A program made the position numbers and the translations under genes. A stretch of 64,000 nucleotides of DNA from Streptomyces antibioticus (GTDB taxonomy: Bacteria; Actinomycetota; Actinomycetes; Streptomycetales; Streptomycetaceae). The notes under the pieces were generated by a model. It searched no databases. It was not told where the DNA came from and saw only the letters and a list, made by a program, of their open reading frames with translations. Positions 43,887 through 53,020 of this stretch are shown piece by piece; position 1 is the stretch's first letter, and each line of letters opens with the position of its first letter. The DNA is taken from positions 434,001 to 498,000 of the forward strand of contig NZ_KQ948422.1 of the NCBI RefSeq assembly GCF_001514065.1, in the 5' to 3' direction.

Positions 43887-46355
43887 TCAGGGGCGCGCGA
43901 GTCTGGCCGCTAGATACGGTGCCGTGGCGCTGCGACGGGCCCTCGCCACCTTGGCCGGCGACCCCGCCGCGACCACCCGCCCGCCCGCGTCGCCGCCGCC
44001 CGGACCGAGGTCGATGACCCAGTCGGCGGTGGCGATGGTGTCCAGGTCGTGCTCGACGAGGACAACCGTGTTGCCGGCGTCGACGAGCCGGTGCAACTGG
44101 CGCAGCAGCAGCGCGATGTCCGAGGGGTGGAGCCCGGCCGTCGGTTCGTCGAGCAGGTAGAGCGCGTGCCCGCGGCGGGCTCGCTGCAGTTCGGTGGCCA
44201 GTTTGATGCGTTGCGCCTCACCGCCGCTGAGTTCCGTCGCGGGCTGGCCCAGCCTCAGGTACCCGAGCCCCACCTCCCGCAACGTCTCCAGACTGCGGGA
44301 GGCGGCCGGGACGGCGGACAGGAACTTGGCGGCGGCGTCGACGGACAGCGACAGCACGTCCGCGATGTTCTTGCCGCGGTAGGTGACTTCCAGCGTTTCG
44401 GCGTTGTACCGGGCGCCTGCGCAGGTCGGGCACGGCGCGTAGGTGCCGGGCAGGAACAGCAGTTCCACCGCGACGAATCCCTCGCCCTGGCAGGTCTCGC
44501 ACCGCCCTTCGGGCACGTTGAAGGAGAACCGTCCGGCCGAGTAGCCGCGCTCCCTGGCCTCGTCCGTCGCCGCGTACAGCTTGCGCACCGCGTCGAACAT
44601 CCCGGTGTAGGTGGCCAGGTTGGACCGGGGGGTGCGGCCGATGGGCCGTTGGTCGACCAGGACCAGCCGGTCGAACGACTCGACTCCCGACGTGTCCTGG
44701 ACGTCGACGTCCAGCTGCGCCTCGTCGGGTTCCTCGGGCGCGAGTCCAAGGTGGCCGCGGACGACCTCGGCGAGCACCTGGGTCACCAGCGTCGACTTCC
44801 CGGAACCGGACACGCCCGTCACCGCCGTCAGCACGCAGAGCGGTACGTCGACGGACACGTCGTGCAGGTTGTGGCGGGAGACGCCGCGCAGGTGGAGCCA
44901 GCCGTGGGGGGTGCGCGGGCGGTGGTCGAGCGGCTGGGCGCGCCCGAACAGGTACTGGCTCGTGGCCGACTCCTCGACCTGCTCAAGACCTGCGACCGGG
45001 CCGCTGTACAGCACGCGTCCGCCGCCCTCGCCCGCGCCGGGGCCGATGTCGACGACCCAGTCCGCCCGTCGTACGACGTCCATGTCGTGCTCCACGACGA
45101 ACAGCGAGTTGCCCGCCGCCTTGAGGCGGTCCAGCACGTCCAGCAGCGGTTCCGCGTCGGCCGGGTGCAGGCCCGCGGAGGGTTCGTCGAGGACGTAGAC
45201 GACACCGAACAGCCCCGAGCGCAGCTGGGTGGCGATCCGCAGGCGCTGCGCCTCGCCGGGCGACAGGGTCGTCGAGCGGCGCCCGAGGCTGAGATACCCG
45301 AGGCCCAGGTCGAGCAGTACGTCGATCCGCGCGACCAGATCGCCGCAGATCCGGACCGCGACCTCGGTCGTCTCCCCGGATCGGGCGGTCGACGTGGTGG
45401 CGTCGGCCTTCGACCGCCCCGCGACGGGCCGCAGCAGCGCCAACACCTCGGTGAGCGGCATCGCGTTGATCTCGGCGATGGAACGCCCGGCGAAGGTCAC
45501 GGCGAGCGCCTCGGGCCGCAGTCCGCTGCCATGACACTCGGGGCAGGGCACGCTCCTGACGAACCGGAGCGCCCGTTCGCGCATCTTCTCGCTCTTGGAG
45601 TCGGCGAGGACGTGCATGACGTGCTTGCGGGCGCTCCAGAACTTGCCCTGGTAGCCGTAGTCGATGCGGTCCTCCTCCGGCTCGATGTACACGGAGGGCT
45701 GCTCGTCCGTGTACAGCAGCCAGTCCCGGTCCTTCTTGCGGAGCCTGCGCCACGGTCGGTCGATGTCGATCCCCAGGTTGCTCACGACGCTGCGCAGGTT
45801 GGCGCCCTGCCAGGCGCCCGGCCATGCGGCGATCGCCCCCTCGCGGATGCTCAGCGAGGGATCCGGGACGAGCAGGTCCTCGGTGACGTCGTGCACGACG
45901 CCCAGCCCGTGGCACTCCGGGCAGGCTCCGGCCGCGGTGTTGGGTGAGAACGACTCGGCTTCCAGCCGTGCGGCCCCGGGCGGATAGGTGCCGGCGCGGG
46001 AGTACAGCATGCGCAGCAGATTGGACAGCGTGGTGAGGGTGCCGACCGTGGAGCGCGAGCTGGGCGACCCGCGCCGCTGCTGCAGGGCCACGGCCGGTGG
46101 CAGTCCGGTGATCTCCTGCACGTGCGGTGCACCGACCTGTTGCAACAGCCTTCGGGCGTACGGTGCCACGGACTCGAAGTAGCGCCGCTGGGCCTCTGCG
46201 TAGAGCGTGCCGAACGCGAGCGAGGACTTGCCCGACCCGGAGACGCCGGTGAAGGCGACCATCGCGTCCCGCGGGACGTCGACATCGATGTTCCGCAGAT
46301 TGTTCTCACCGGCGCCCCGGACATGCACGAAAGGGTCGGTCGCGTCCTTGTCCAC
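43887..46355 (-). CDS. UvrA2-like excinuclease subunit A homologue (DrrC type)
   Basis: An 822-residue twin ABC ATPase, shorter than housekeeping UvrA (about 950). The first ATPase has FTGVSGSGKSSLAFGTLYAE and SPGEAQRLRIATQL with VLDEPSAGLHPAD. Zinc modules carry C-P-E-C-H-G (near 45520 and 45905) and CETCQGEG. The second has GVSGSGKSTLVTQVLAEVVR, TELSGGEAQRIKLATELQ and LLDEPTAGLHPSD. The UvrB-binding region typical of UvrA is reduced, as in UvrA2/DrrC proteins tied to DNA-binding drug tolerance. GTG 46353-46355 is the only suitable start. Cytoplasmic; role in drug resistance or repair inferred. Confidence 0.9.
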   Translation of the reverse strand: MDKDATDPFVHVRGAGENNLRNIDVDVPRDAMVAFTGVSGSGKSSLAFGTLYAEAQRRYFESVAPYARRLLQQVGAPHVQEITGLPPAVALQQRRGSPSSRSTVGTLTTLSNLLRMLYSRAGTYPPGAARLEAESFSPNTAAGACPECHGLGVVHDVTEDLLVPDPSLSIREGAIAAWPGAWQGANLRSVVSNLGIDIDRPWRRLRKKDRDWLLYTDEQPSVYIEPEEDRIDYGYQGKFWSARKHVMHVLADSKSEKMRERALRFVRSVPCPECHGSGLRPEALAVTFAGRSIAEINAMPLTEVLALLRPVAGRSKADATTSTARSGETTEVAVRICGDLVARIDVLLDLGLGYLSLGRRSTTLSPGEAQRLRIATQLRSGLFGVVYVLDEPSAGLHPADAEPLLDVLDRLKAAGNSLFVVEHDMDVVRRADWVVDIGPGAGEGGGRVLYSGPVAGLEQVEESATSQYLFGRAQPLDHRPRTPHGWLHLRGVSRHNLHDVSVDVPLCVLTAVTGVSGSGKSTLVTQVLAEVVRGHLGLAPEEPDEAQLDVDVQDTSGVESFDRLVLVDQRPIGRTPRSNLATYTGMFDAVRKLYAATDEARERGYSAGRFSFNVPEGRCETCQGEGFVAVELLFLPGTYAPCPTCAGARYNAETLEVTYRGKNIADVLSLSVDAAAKFLSAVPAASRSLETLREVGLGYLRLGQPATELSGGEAQRIKLATELQRARRGHALYLLDEPTAGLHPSDIALLLRQLHRLVDAGNTVVLVEHDLDTIATADWVIDLGPGGGDAGGRVVAAGSPAKVARARRSATAPYLAARLARP

Positions 46356-46568
46356 CGTTCATGCTTACCTGATCCCGCCGGGCACCGCGCGACAGACGGC
46401 GTCGTGGGACCCCGCTCAGGCGAGCGCCCGCCAGGTAACCCGTAGGGACGCCCCCCCGGGGCCCTACTTGCAGCGCGCCTCGTCCCGCGGGCAGGCTGTC
46501 GCGCCACTCGACGGACTGCGAAGCGACGATCCGCGACCCCCGCAATCGTCGGCAGACACCTGTTGTCG

Positions 46569-47153
46569 TCACGGCTTGGGAGTTGACGGACCTCGATCAG
46601 GGACCGGCACGTCAAAGCAGTTCAACACCATCGCGATGAGGCAGTAGCTGCCGATGAGGAACACGAGCTCGCCGACTCCGTCGTGGCCCAGCAACTGCGT
46701 GGCCCGATCGTATGTGGAGTCCGGCAGTATGCGCCCGGCGGTCAACGCCGACGCGACATCGTGGGCGACAGCCTGTGCGTCACTCAGCCCGGAGGGCCTC
46801 CCACCCGCCGCCAGGGTTGCGATCTGTGCCGCCGGAAGACCGACCTCATCTGCCGTCTGCTCGTGTGCGTACAGCAGGTACCGGGCACCGTAGGCGCCTC
46901 CGACGGTGAGGATCGCCACCTCGCGAACTATGGGATCGAGGCGAGCCTCGGCCGCGACCGCACGTTGCAGAAACAGAGCCGGAACCCCGAATGCGGGGAA
47001 GTGCAGCATCGCCGCGAACGGCCCGACGAGTGCGCCGTCGTCGTCCAGGATGACGACGCGGCCCTGCTCCTCGGTGACGAGGCCGGCGATGCCGTCATGC
47101 ACCTCGCGCAGCTGAGGGTCGAGGGCATCGGGCGGGATGGGTGGAATGCGCAT
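46569..47153 (-). CDS. Carboxymuconolactone decarboxylase/AhpD-like protein
   Basis: A 194-residue helical protein. ATG 47151-47153 follows GAGGAAGGGAA. It shows a CMD-like core (AMLHFPAFGVPALFLQRAVA, LDPIVREVAILTVGGAYGAR, YLLYAHEQTADEVGLPAAQI). The CxxC thiol pair of AhpD is absent, so the peroxidase type can be excluded; a lactone decarboxylase or binding role is more likely. It starts 13 bp after the cupin gene and is probably the last gene of the leftward five-gene cluster. Reaction unknown. Confidence 0.82.
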   Translation of the reverse strand: MRIPPIPPDALDPQLREVHDGIAGLVTEEQGRVVILDDDGALVGPFAAMLHFPAFGVPALFLQRAVAAEARLDPIVREVAILTVGGAYGARYLLYAHEQTADEVGLPAAQIATLAAGGRPSGLSDAQAVAHDVASALTAGRILPDSTYDRATQLLGHDGVGELVFLIGSYCLIAMVLNCFDVPVPDRGPSTPKP

Positions 47154-47166
47154 GCGATTCCCTTCC

Positions 47167-47730
47167 TCAGAGTCCGTCGGTGTACTGGCCGTCGATGAGC
47201 ACGAAAGCGACCCGGCAGTTCGCAGCTGACCGGTTTGCCCATGCGTGGCTGGTGCCACGCTGAATCACGATGTCCCCGGTGCGGACGGTGGTCTCGTCGT
47301 CGTCGAGAACCAGCGTGAGTTCGCCCTCGATGACGATCCCGTAGTCGATCGTCTGTGTGCGGTGCATCAACGGATGCGGGGCGCCGGCAACGGACCGCGC
47401 GGCGTCGGCACCGCCCATCTCCCCGAACTTCTCGGCGGCCTCGGCCCCCGTCAGGTTCCTGATGCGGTCGCCCTCCGGAGGGAAGTCGATCACCCGGATG
47501 CGAGTCCCTCGCTCGGGAGGTCCGAGCACCAGACCCTCCTCCGCCGGCTCGCCTGACTGCCGGTCGATGACGGCTGGTGTCTGGCGCGTGTTCCACACCT
47601 CGTAGAACGTCGGGCCACCAGGCCCGCCGATCTCCACCACGCGAGTCGGTGGTGCGTCCTGCACAATCACCGCATGGTCGGACGCGTCATGGCCTGTCAC
47701 GATTCTCCGGAACGGTTGCACTGGGCTCAT
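47167..47730 (-). CDS. Cupin-domain protein
   Basis: A 187-residue protein with a C-terminal cupin barrel (HRTQTIDYGIVIEGELTLVL, EGELTLVLDDDETTVRTGDI, VIQRGTSHAWANRS). The conserved metal-site H/E positions are partly kept (TIDYG replaces the usual H-x-H), so it may bind metal weakly or not at all. Similar proteins occur next to aromatic or hydroxy-acid catabolic genes. I chose ATG 47730 over an upstream in-frame ATG at 47766 that lacks any ribosome site. It is part of the leftward cluster. Confidence 0.82.
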   Translation of the reverse strand: MSPVQPFRRIVTGHDASDHAVIVQDAPPTRVVEIGGPGGPTFYEVWNTRQTPAVIDRQSGEPAEEGLVLGPPERGTRIRVIDFPPEGDRIRNLTGAEAAEKFGEMGGADAARSVAGAPHPLMHRTQTIDYGIVIEGELTLVLDDDETTVRTGDIVIQRGTSHAWANRSAANCRVAFVLIDGQYTDGL

Positions 47731-47885
47731 AGGGTGAGTCCTGCCGCTTTCTTGAGATTTGGACATGCGAGGTCATCTCGTGGCGGGTGCTCACCCCGAT
47801 GGTGCCGGTACTCGGCTGCACTGCGGCGATGCGACCACGGGGGTGTCCATGCGAGCCGAGGCTGTCCGGGGTGAGCGACCCTCGC

Positions 47886-48377
47886 CTACTCCTTTGCTGC
47901 GCTGAGCCGTTGGGCCGCCGTGTCGCCGCGCCGGCCGACCGGCACAACGCCCGTTGCGGCGGCGAGGCCGTACGCCGGCATGTCGTCGTACACCGATTCG
48001 TAGGAGCCTGCCGGGACGATGAACGTCTCGTGCCAGATCCCCACATGCCCCTTCCCGGCGCGTGCTCGCCGGTTGAACGCCGTCCAGGCGGGCCGGTGTT
48101 CCTTGTCCTGCTGGTGGGCGTAGGCGAGGAGCCGGTCTTTGTCGGTCCAGTACTGGACGATGTAGTACTCCCGGAAGCCGCCGTAGAGCACCTTGTAGCC
48201 GAGCAGCCCGCTGCCCTTCTCCTGTGACAGCTCGCGCAGCATGCGCGGCATCGACATGAAGGCCGGCAACCAGCTGGAGAATGCCAGCAGCCGGTTGATG
48301 CGCAGCCCGATGTGGAAGACGACGACATCGCCTTCGGCGGCGGCGGTGTTGCGACCCGGTACTACTTTCTCGGACAT
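47886..48377 (-). CDS. DUF4188-like protein (monooxygenase-like)
   Basis: A 163-residue protein; ATG 48375-48377 has GAGGAGG immediately upstream, one of the strongest ribosome sites here. Sequence features (DVVVFHIGLRINRLLAFSSW, GGFREYYIVQYWTDKDRLLA, HVGIWHETFIVPAGSYESVY) match the DUF4188 group of ferredoxin-like-fold proteins. His residues at GLRIN, IWHET could bind haem or substrate, but this is a guess. It lies between a membrane protein and a cupin gene in the same orientation. Confidence 0.8.
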   Translation of the reverse strand: MSEKVVPGRNTAAAEGDVVVFHIGLRINRLLAFSSWLPAFMSMPRMLRELSQEKGSGLLGYKVLYGGFREYYIVQYWTDKDRLLAYAHQQDKEHRPAWTAFNRRARAGKGHVGIWHETFIVPAGSYESVYDDMPAYGLAAATGVVPVGRRGDTAAQRLSAAKE

Positions 48378-48411
48378 GATCCTCCTCTGGTCGCCGTGGT
48401 GTTGGTCCGGA

Positions 48412-48621
48412 TCATGGCCGGGCGAGTGATCGGTACGCGGAGCGAATCGCCCAGGCGTGCGCCACGAGTCCGATTCCCCAGCCCACGATCGACCACAAGG
48501 GCCAGAAGAAGTGGTCGGGTGTGAGAATCGCCCACAGCACCACCTGGGCCGCATTGGCGACGACGTACCAGAAGAAGTGGATCTGCAGGCCCCGCCTCAT
48601 GGCCTTGTCGCTCTTGTGCAT
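48412..48621 (-). CDS. Small 2TM-domain membrane protein
   Basis: A 69-residue protein with a basic N-terminus, then two TM helices (HFFWYVVANAAQVVLWAILT and FFWPLWSIVGWGIGLVAHAW) and a basic end, fitting the 2TM (pfam13239-like) domain often attached to regulators. ATG 48619-48621 has GGAGGG upstream. It sits 34 bp before the DUF4188 gene and 52 bp after the hydrolase, so it is in the same leftward transcript. Function unknown. Confidence 0.75.
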   Translation of the reverse strand: MHKSDKAMRRGLQIHFFWYVVANAAQVVLWAILTPDHFFWPLWSIVGWGIGLVAHAWAIRSAYRSLARP

Positions 48622-48673
48622 TTTCCCTCCCGAGGGCCGATGGTTCGGCGTGCACTTGGGGTGAGCGGTGGTG

Positions 48674-49396
48674 CTATCGCGGGCGCGCCTGTTCCTGCAC
48701 GGCTGTCTCGATGAGCGCCACCGTCGCGCCCGGCCGGGAGACGAACACCATGTGCGAGGCACCCTCGACCACCTGGGTCTTGGCGCCGGAGCGCTGGGCC
48801 ATGAACTCCTGCGTGGCCGGCGGGATGATCCTGTCGGCGCCGCTGATCAGGTTGTAGCTCGGGATGGTCTGCCAAGCCTGCGGACCTGCGGCCGGCTCCC
48901 CCAGCGCGGCGCCCGTGGCCGGGCGTTGCGTGATCGAGTAGAGGGTGGCTTCCTCCTCCGACACGTCGGCCGCGAAGTGGGGATGAAAGACCCTGGGGTC
49001 GATGTAGAGGTCCACCTGTCCGTCGGGCAGCGGCACCGGCTTCAGGGACTCGCCCACGGTGCTCCCGGGGAACTTCTCGACCAGTGCCTGCGCGCTCTCA
49101 CCCGTATCCGGCACGAACGCCGCCAGGTAGACCAGTGCCTTCACGTTCGCGTTGCCCTCGGCGGCGGCGGAGATGACCGCACCGCCGTACGAGTGCCCGA
49201 CCAGGACGATCGGCCCCTCGATGGTCTCCAGCAGTGCCTTGACGTTGGCCGCGTCGAAAGCGAGTCCCCGCAGGGGATTCGGCGCGGCGACCACTGGATA
49301 ACCGTCGGCGACCAGCCGCTTGACGACAGCGTTGAAACCGCTGCCGTCAGCGAAGGCACCGTGCACCAAGACGATCGTCGGATTCCCGCTCACCAT
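48674..49396 (-). CDS. Alpha/beta hydrolase (paralogue A)
   Basis: A 240-residue cytoplasmic hydrolase; ATG 49394-49396 has GAGGTAGG upstream. Motifs: VLVHGAFADGSGFNAV, PNPLRGLAFDAANVKALLET, nucleophile elbow GHSYGG (Ser), LISGADRIIPP (Asp) and EGASHMVFVS (His). No signal peptide, unlike paralogues at 55812 and 61175. The family hydrolyses small esters or acts as a cofactor-free haloperoxidase-like enzyme. It is the first gene of the leftward five-gene cluster, divergent from the SARP regulator. Substrate unknown. Confidence 0.88.
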   Translation of the reverse strand: MVSGNPTIVLVHGAFADGSGFNAVVKRLVADGYPVVAAPNPLRGLAFDAANVKALLETIEGPIVLVGHSYGGAVISAAAEGNANVKALVYLAAFVPDTGESAQALVEKFPGSTVGESLKPVPLPDGQVDLYIDPRVFHPHFAADVSEEEATLYSITQRPATGAALGEPAAGPQAWQTIPSYNLISGADRIIPPATQEFMAQRSGAKTQVVEGASHMVFVSRPGATVALIETAVQEQARPR

Positions 49397-49852
49397 GGAC
49401 CTACCTCTCCTTCGGGCAAGGGCCGGCATGGACCGGAGCGGGTGACGGGTTCTCCCGCACCGTCCGGCTGACGGCCATTTCTTCGAACCGCGGTTGCAGG
49501 GAACGTCCGCCGACGCGATGGTCTTGCGGAGGCACTCAGCGAAGAACGACACGGCTCCACGCGCTCTGGCTCGACGCAACGCTATGGCGTCGCACTGGAC
49601 GCAAATTGAACGAGACCGGGATCTGGTTCCCGGTGGACTTCACAGATCATTCAGTCGGCGTCAAGCCCACCCGGCCAATCTGAGGGCCTCGGAAGACAGA
49701 TGCACAGTTCGACGGGAGGCGTGTTCTCGCACTCGAACAGCACTACATGAGCGCACGTGCCGGCACCCATGATGCAGGACCTGATCGGTCCGGTGTCACC
49801 GAGTTGCAGCGGCCACCATCCCTTGACGACCAGGACTGGGAACGGAAAAGGA
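49397..49852. other. Divergent promoter region between the hydrolase cluster and the SARP gene
   Basis: About 455 bp without a supported gene. Two divergent promoters are expected. AT-richer patches lie at 49595-49660. An alternative in-frame start for the SARP gene at 49757 falls inside, but lacks a ribosome site. No SARP-type heptamer repeat could be picked out by eye. Confidence 0.35.
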
Positions 49853-52800
49853 ATGGCTCCCTCAAACGCGTCTCTGCGTCTGCAGGTTCTCGGTCCGATG
49901 CGGATCTGGCGGGACGGCGTCGAACTGGACCCCGGCCCTCGGCAGCAGTCGTATCTGCTGGCGATCCTGCTCGCCCGGGCGGGCCAGCCGATCAGCACGA
50001 GCGAGTTGGTCGACCTGATCTGGGCCGAGGACGTCCCGGCGTCGGCCGTGAACATTCTCCAGAAGTACGTCGGCGCATTGCGACGGCTGCTCGAACCCCT
50101 GCTGCCGGTTCGTGAAGCCGGCTCGTTCCTCCACCGTCGCGGCCATTCCTATCTCTTCGTCGCCCCGCCCCACACGCTGGATCTCGTGGCCTTCCGCGAA
50201 CTCGTCGACGCCGCCAGGGCCGCGCTCAGTCAGCAGGATCACGAGAGGGCTCTCGATCACTACGTCGCAGCGCTCGGGCTCTGGCGCGGCTCGGTGGGCG
50301 ACGGCATCGCCGACGGGACGCTCGCCGCAGCGGTCTTCGCCGCACTAGACAATGAGTTCTACGACGCGTGCACCGCGGCGGCGGAACTCGCCGTGTCGAC
50401 GGGACGGCCGGAGCGCGTGCTGACTGCTCTCCAACTGGCCGCATCGATGGGGCCGTTCAACGAACCCGTGCTGGCCGCTCTCATCGGCGTTCTCGGCGCG
50501 GCCGGCCGCCAGGCGGAGGCACTGTCGGTGTTTCAGCAGGCCCGCGACCGGCTCGCCGAGGAGCTGGGCATCGACCCGGGCCCGGCGCTGGTGGACGCGC
50601 AGCACCGGATTCTCACGCAGCCTTCAGCGGTGCCGCTCGCGTCGCCGACGCAGGAGAAGGCCGGGGCGACCACGGCGGCCACCTTGATCGGCCGGACCGA
50701 GGAACTCGCCACACTGGGGCGCATGGTGGAGCGCGCGCTCGCCGGTGACACTGCGATCGGCGTGGTCGAAGGCGAACCGGGCGCGGGCAAGACCCGGCTG
50801 CTGGAGGAGGCGGCCGCCGAGGCGGGGCGACGGGGTGCACTCTCCGTCTGGGGCGCCTGTCTGGAGGGCGACGGAACACCGGCGATGTGGCCCTGGGAGC
50901 AGGCACTGAGTCAGCTCGTCGACAGCCTTCCCGCGCCGGCGAGCGAACAGTGGCTCACCGGCGGGCTGGGCAGCCTCCTCACGGCGCGGGACGACGGTAC
51001 CCGGGAACTCCCCGACGCCAACGCCCAGTTCCGGTTGTTCGAACAGGTCGTCGCCCTCGTCGCACACGCCTCGGCTCGACGGCCGACCCTTCTGATCCTC
51101 GACGACCTCCAATGGGCCGACCCCACCTCCCTGCAGTTGCTGCAGCACCTGGCGGGACGACTGCCCCAGGGCACCGCGCTCATCGGCGCGCTGCGGGACC
51201 GCGCGCCCGCACTCAGCCCGGACCTGTCGCGGGTACTGGCCGCTGCCAGCCGGCGGCCCGGTCACCGCAGGTTCCGGCTCGGCCTGCTCGGTCCCGCCGA
51301 CGTGGCCGAACTCATCCGCAACGAGATCGGCCACGTGCCCGGCGATGCCGTGGCCCGCGCCATCCACGCCCGTACCTCGGGCAACCCGTTCTTCGTCCGT
51401 GAGCTGTCCCGACTCCTCAGCGGGGGCGGCTCGATCGGCGACGGCGATGCGTCCGCGGCGGCCGCCGTGCCCTCCACCGTCCATGACGTCGTCCGCGACC
51501 GGATGGCCGGGCTCGACGACCCCGCTCGCGACCTGCTGCGGGTGGCCGCGCTCATCGGCCGCGATGTCGACCTCAGGTTGCTGTCCCGCGCCACCGGCGT
51601 GGACATCGCGGACTGTCTCCAACGCCTGGAACCGCTGCACACGCTCGGACTGCTCGAACCCGGACCCCAGGACCCGTCCTCACTCCGCTTCGCGCACGAC
51701 CTGGTGCGCGAGTCGGTCTCCCAGACCGCGGCGAAACAGCAGGTCATCCAGCTGCATCTGCAGGTCGCGGACGCGCTCGAACACATCCACGCCGACGACG
51801 AGGACGTCGCTGAACGCCTTGCCTACCACCTGTGGGCCGCCGGTCCCCTCGCCGAACCCGCCCGCACCGCCGAGGCACTGATCCGTGCCGGACGCCGCGC
51901 GGCCGCGAAACTCGCCTTCGAGTCCGCCAACCGACAGCTGCGCTCCGCCGTACAGGTCACCCGGGCATCCGGACTCATGGAACTGGAGTTCTCCGCCCTC
52001 ACCCTGCTCGCCATCGTCGTCCGACGACAGTCGGGGTACGACGCCTCCACCTTCGATCTGCTGGAGCGGGCCGAATACCTGGCCCGCACCCTCGGCCGGG
52101 AGGAGGAGGCCGCCGACTTCCTCTTCATCCGCCTGATGGGCGCCTACACCGCCATCGAGAAGGGCCGCGGGCGGTTGGCGCGCCGCATGCACGAACTCGG
52201 GCAGGCGTCCTCCGCTCCCGCAGTGCGACGCTACGGCCGACAGGCCTGGGGTCTGCATCAGTGGGACATCGGCAACATCGGTGAGGCGTACCGGGCCTTC
52301 AGCAAGGAGGACGTCGCGCCCGCCGACGCCACCCTCGCCCCGGGCGAAGAGACGCCGCTGCGGCGGGACGGCAGCATTCCCGGGGAGGGACCCGGCTGGC
52401 GGGCCGTCATGACCGCGCTGCACGGTGATGTCGACACAGCGCTGGCCTTCGTCGACACCTGGGACACCCCGGGGGACCCGTACGCGGCCGCGGTCTGGGT
52501 CTACTACACGACGATGATCGCTTCCATGGCCGGGGACGCCGAAACGGCACGGCGAGCGGGCGAGCGGTGGGTCGCCGCCGGCCTTGCCCGCCTCGGCGCC
52601 CAGATCGACCACTACATCCGGCAGTGCTGGTGCTGGGCCCGCGCCCTCACCGGCGACGACCCGGCAGGTGCCGCGGCCGAGGCCGAGGAACTCCTGACCG
52701 CCCACCTGCTCGATCCGCCGCAATGGGGCATCGCTTATCACTATGGGCTGATCGCCGAGATGTGGCTGGCCGCGGGATCACCCGACCGGGCCGCACAAGC

Positions 52801-53020
52801 TCTCGACCGGGCCGACCAGGCCATGTGGGACTACGGCCAGCGCTATGCCGAGGGACTGCTCCTGCTGCTCAAGGCGCGTCTGCTGCAGGCCCGCAACGCA
52901 CCGCTCGCCGCTGTCCAGGCCGCCGCGGAACGCGCCCACACGCAAGCCACCGCGTGCGAGGCGCACCTGTTCGCCCGCCGCGCCGAACGACTGCTGTCAG
53001 GACCCGGAGGCACGACATGA
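49853..53020 (+). CDS. AfsR/SARP-family pathway regulator with AAA ATPase domain
   Basis: A 1055-residue regulator. An OmpR-type winged HTH (about residues 5-95: SLRLQVLGPMRIWRDGVELD, LLARAGQPISTSELVDLIWA) and BTAD domain (about 100-245) define SARP. Then comes an AAA/NB-ARC-like ATPase with GVVEGEPGAGKTRLLEEAAA (Walker A) and TLLILDDLQWADPTSLQLLQ (Walker B), and a long TPR-like tail. SARPs of this size (AfsR type) activate metabolite genes after ATP- or phosphorylation-dependent switching. Start ATG 49853 has GGAAAAGGA upstream. It overlaps the aminotransferase by ATGA, so it drives its own operon. Confidence 0.9.
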   Translation: MAPSNASLRLQVLGPMRIWRDGVELDPGPRQQSYLLAILLARAGQPISTSELVDLIWAEDVPASAVNILQKYVGALRRLLEPLLPVREAGSFLHRRGHSYLFVAPPHTLDLVAFRELVDAARAALSQQDHERALDHYVAALGLWRGSVGDGIADGTLAAAVFAALDNEFYDACTAAAELAVSTGRPERVLTALQLAASMGPFNEPVLAALIGVLGAAGRQAEALSVFQQARDRLAEELGIDPGPALVDAQHRILTQPSAVPLASPTQEKAGATTAATLIGRTEELATLGRMVERALAGDTAIGVVEGEPGAGKTRLLEEAAAEAGRRGALSVWGACLEGDGTPAMWPWEQALSQLVDSLPAPASEQWLTGGLGSLLTARDDGTRELPDANAQFRLFEQVVALVAHASARRPTLLILDDLQWADPTSLQLLQHLAGRLPQGTALIGALRDRAPALSPDLSRVLAAASRRPGHRRFRLGLLGPADVAELIRNEIGHVPGDAVARAIHARTSGNPFFVRELSRLLSGGGSIGDGDASAAAAVPSTVHDVVRDRMAGLDDPARDLLRVAALIGRDVDLRLLSRATGVDIADCLQRLEPLHTLGLLEPGPQDPSSLRFAHDLVRESVSQTAAKQQVIQLHLQVADALEHIHADDEDVAERLAYHLWAAGPLAEPARTAEALIRAGRRAAAKLAFESANRQLRSAVQVTRASGLMELEFSALTLLAIVVRRQSGYDASTFDLLERAEYLARTLGREEEAADFLFIRLMGAYTAIEKGRGRLARRMHELGQASSAPAVRRYGRQAWGLHQWDIGNIGEAYRAFSKEDVAPADATLAPGEETPLRRDGSIPGEGPGWRAVMTALHGDVDTALAFVDTWDTPGDPYAAAVWVYYTTMIASMAGDAETARRAGERWVAAGLARLGAQIDHYIRQCWCWARALTGDDPAGAAAEAEELLTAHLLDPPQWGIAYHYGLIAEMWLAAGSPDRAAQALDRADQAMWDYGQRYAEGLLLLLKARLLQARNAPLAAVQAAAERAHTQATACEAHLFARRAERLLSGPGGTT

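Noticed and set aside
44049-45947. 632-codon open frame opposite the UvrA2-like gene
   Set aside because: Antisense shadow; the leftward frame has full UvrA motifs.
49757-49852. Upstream start for the SARP gene
   Set aside because: No ribosome site; the HTH domain begins at the usual distance from ATG 49853.
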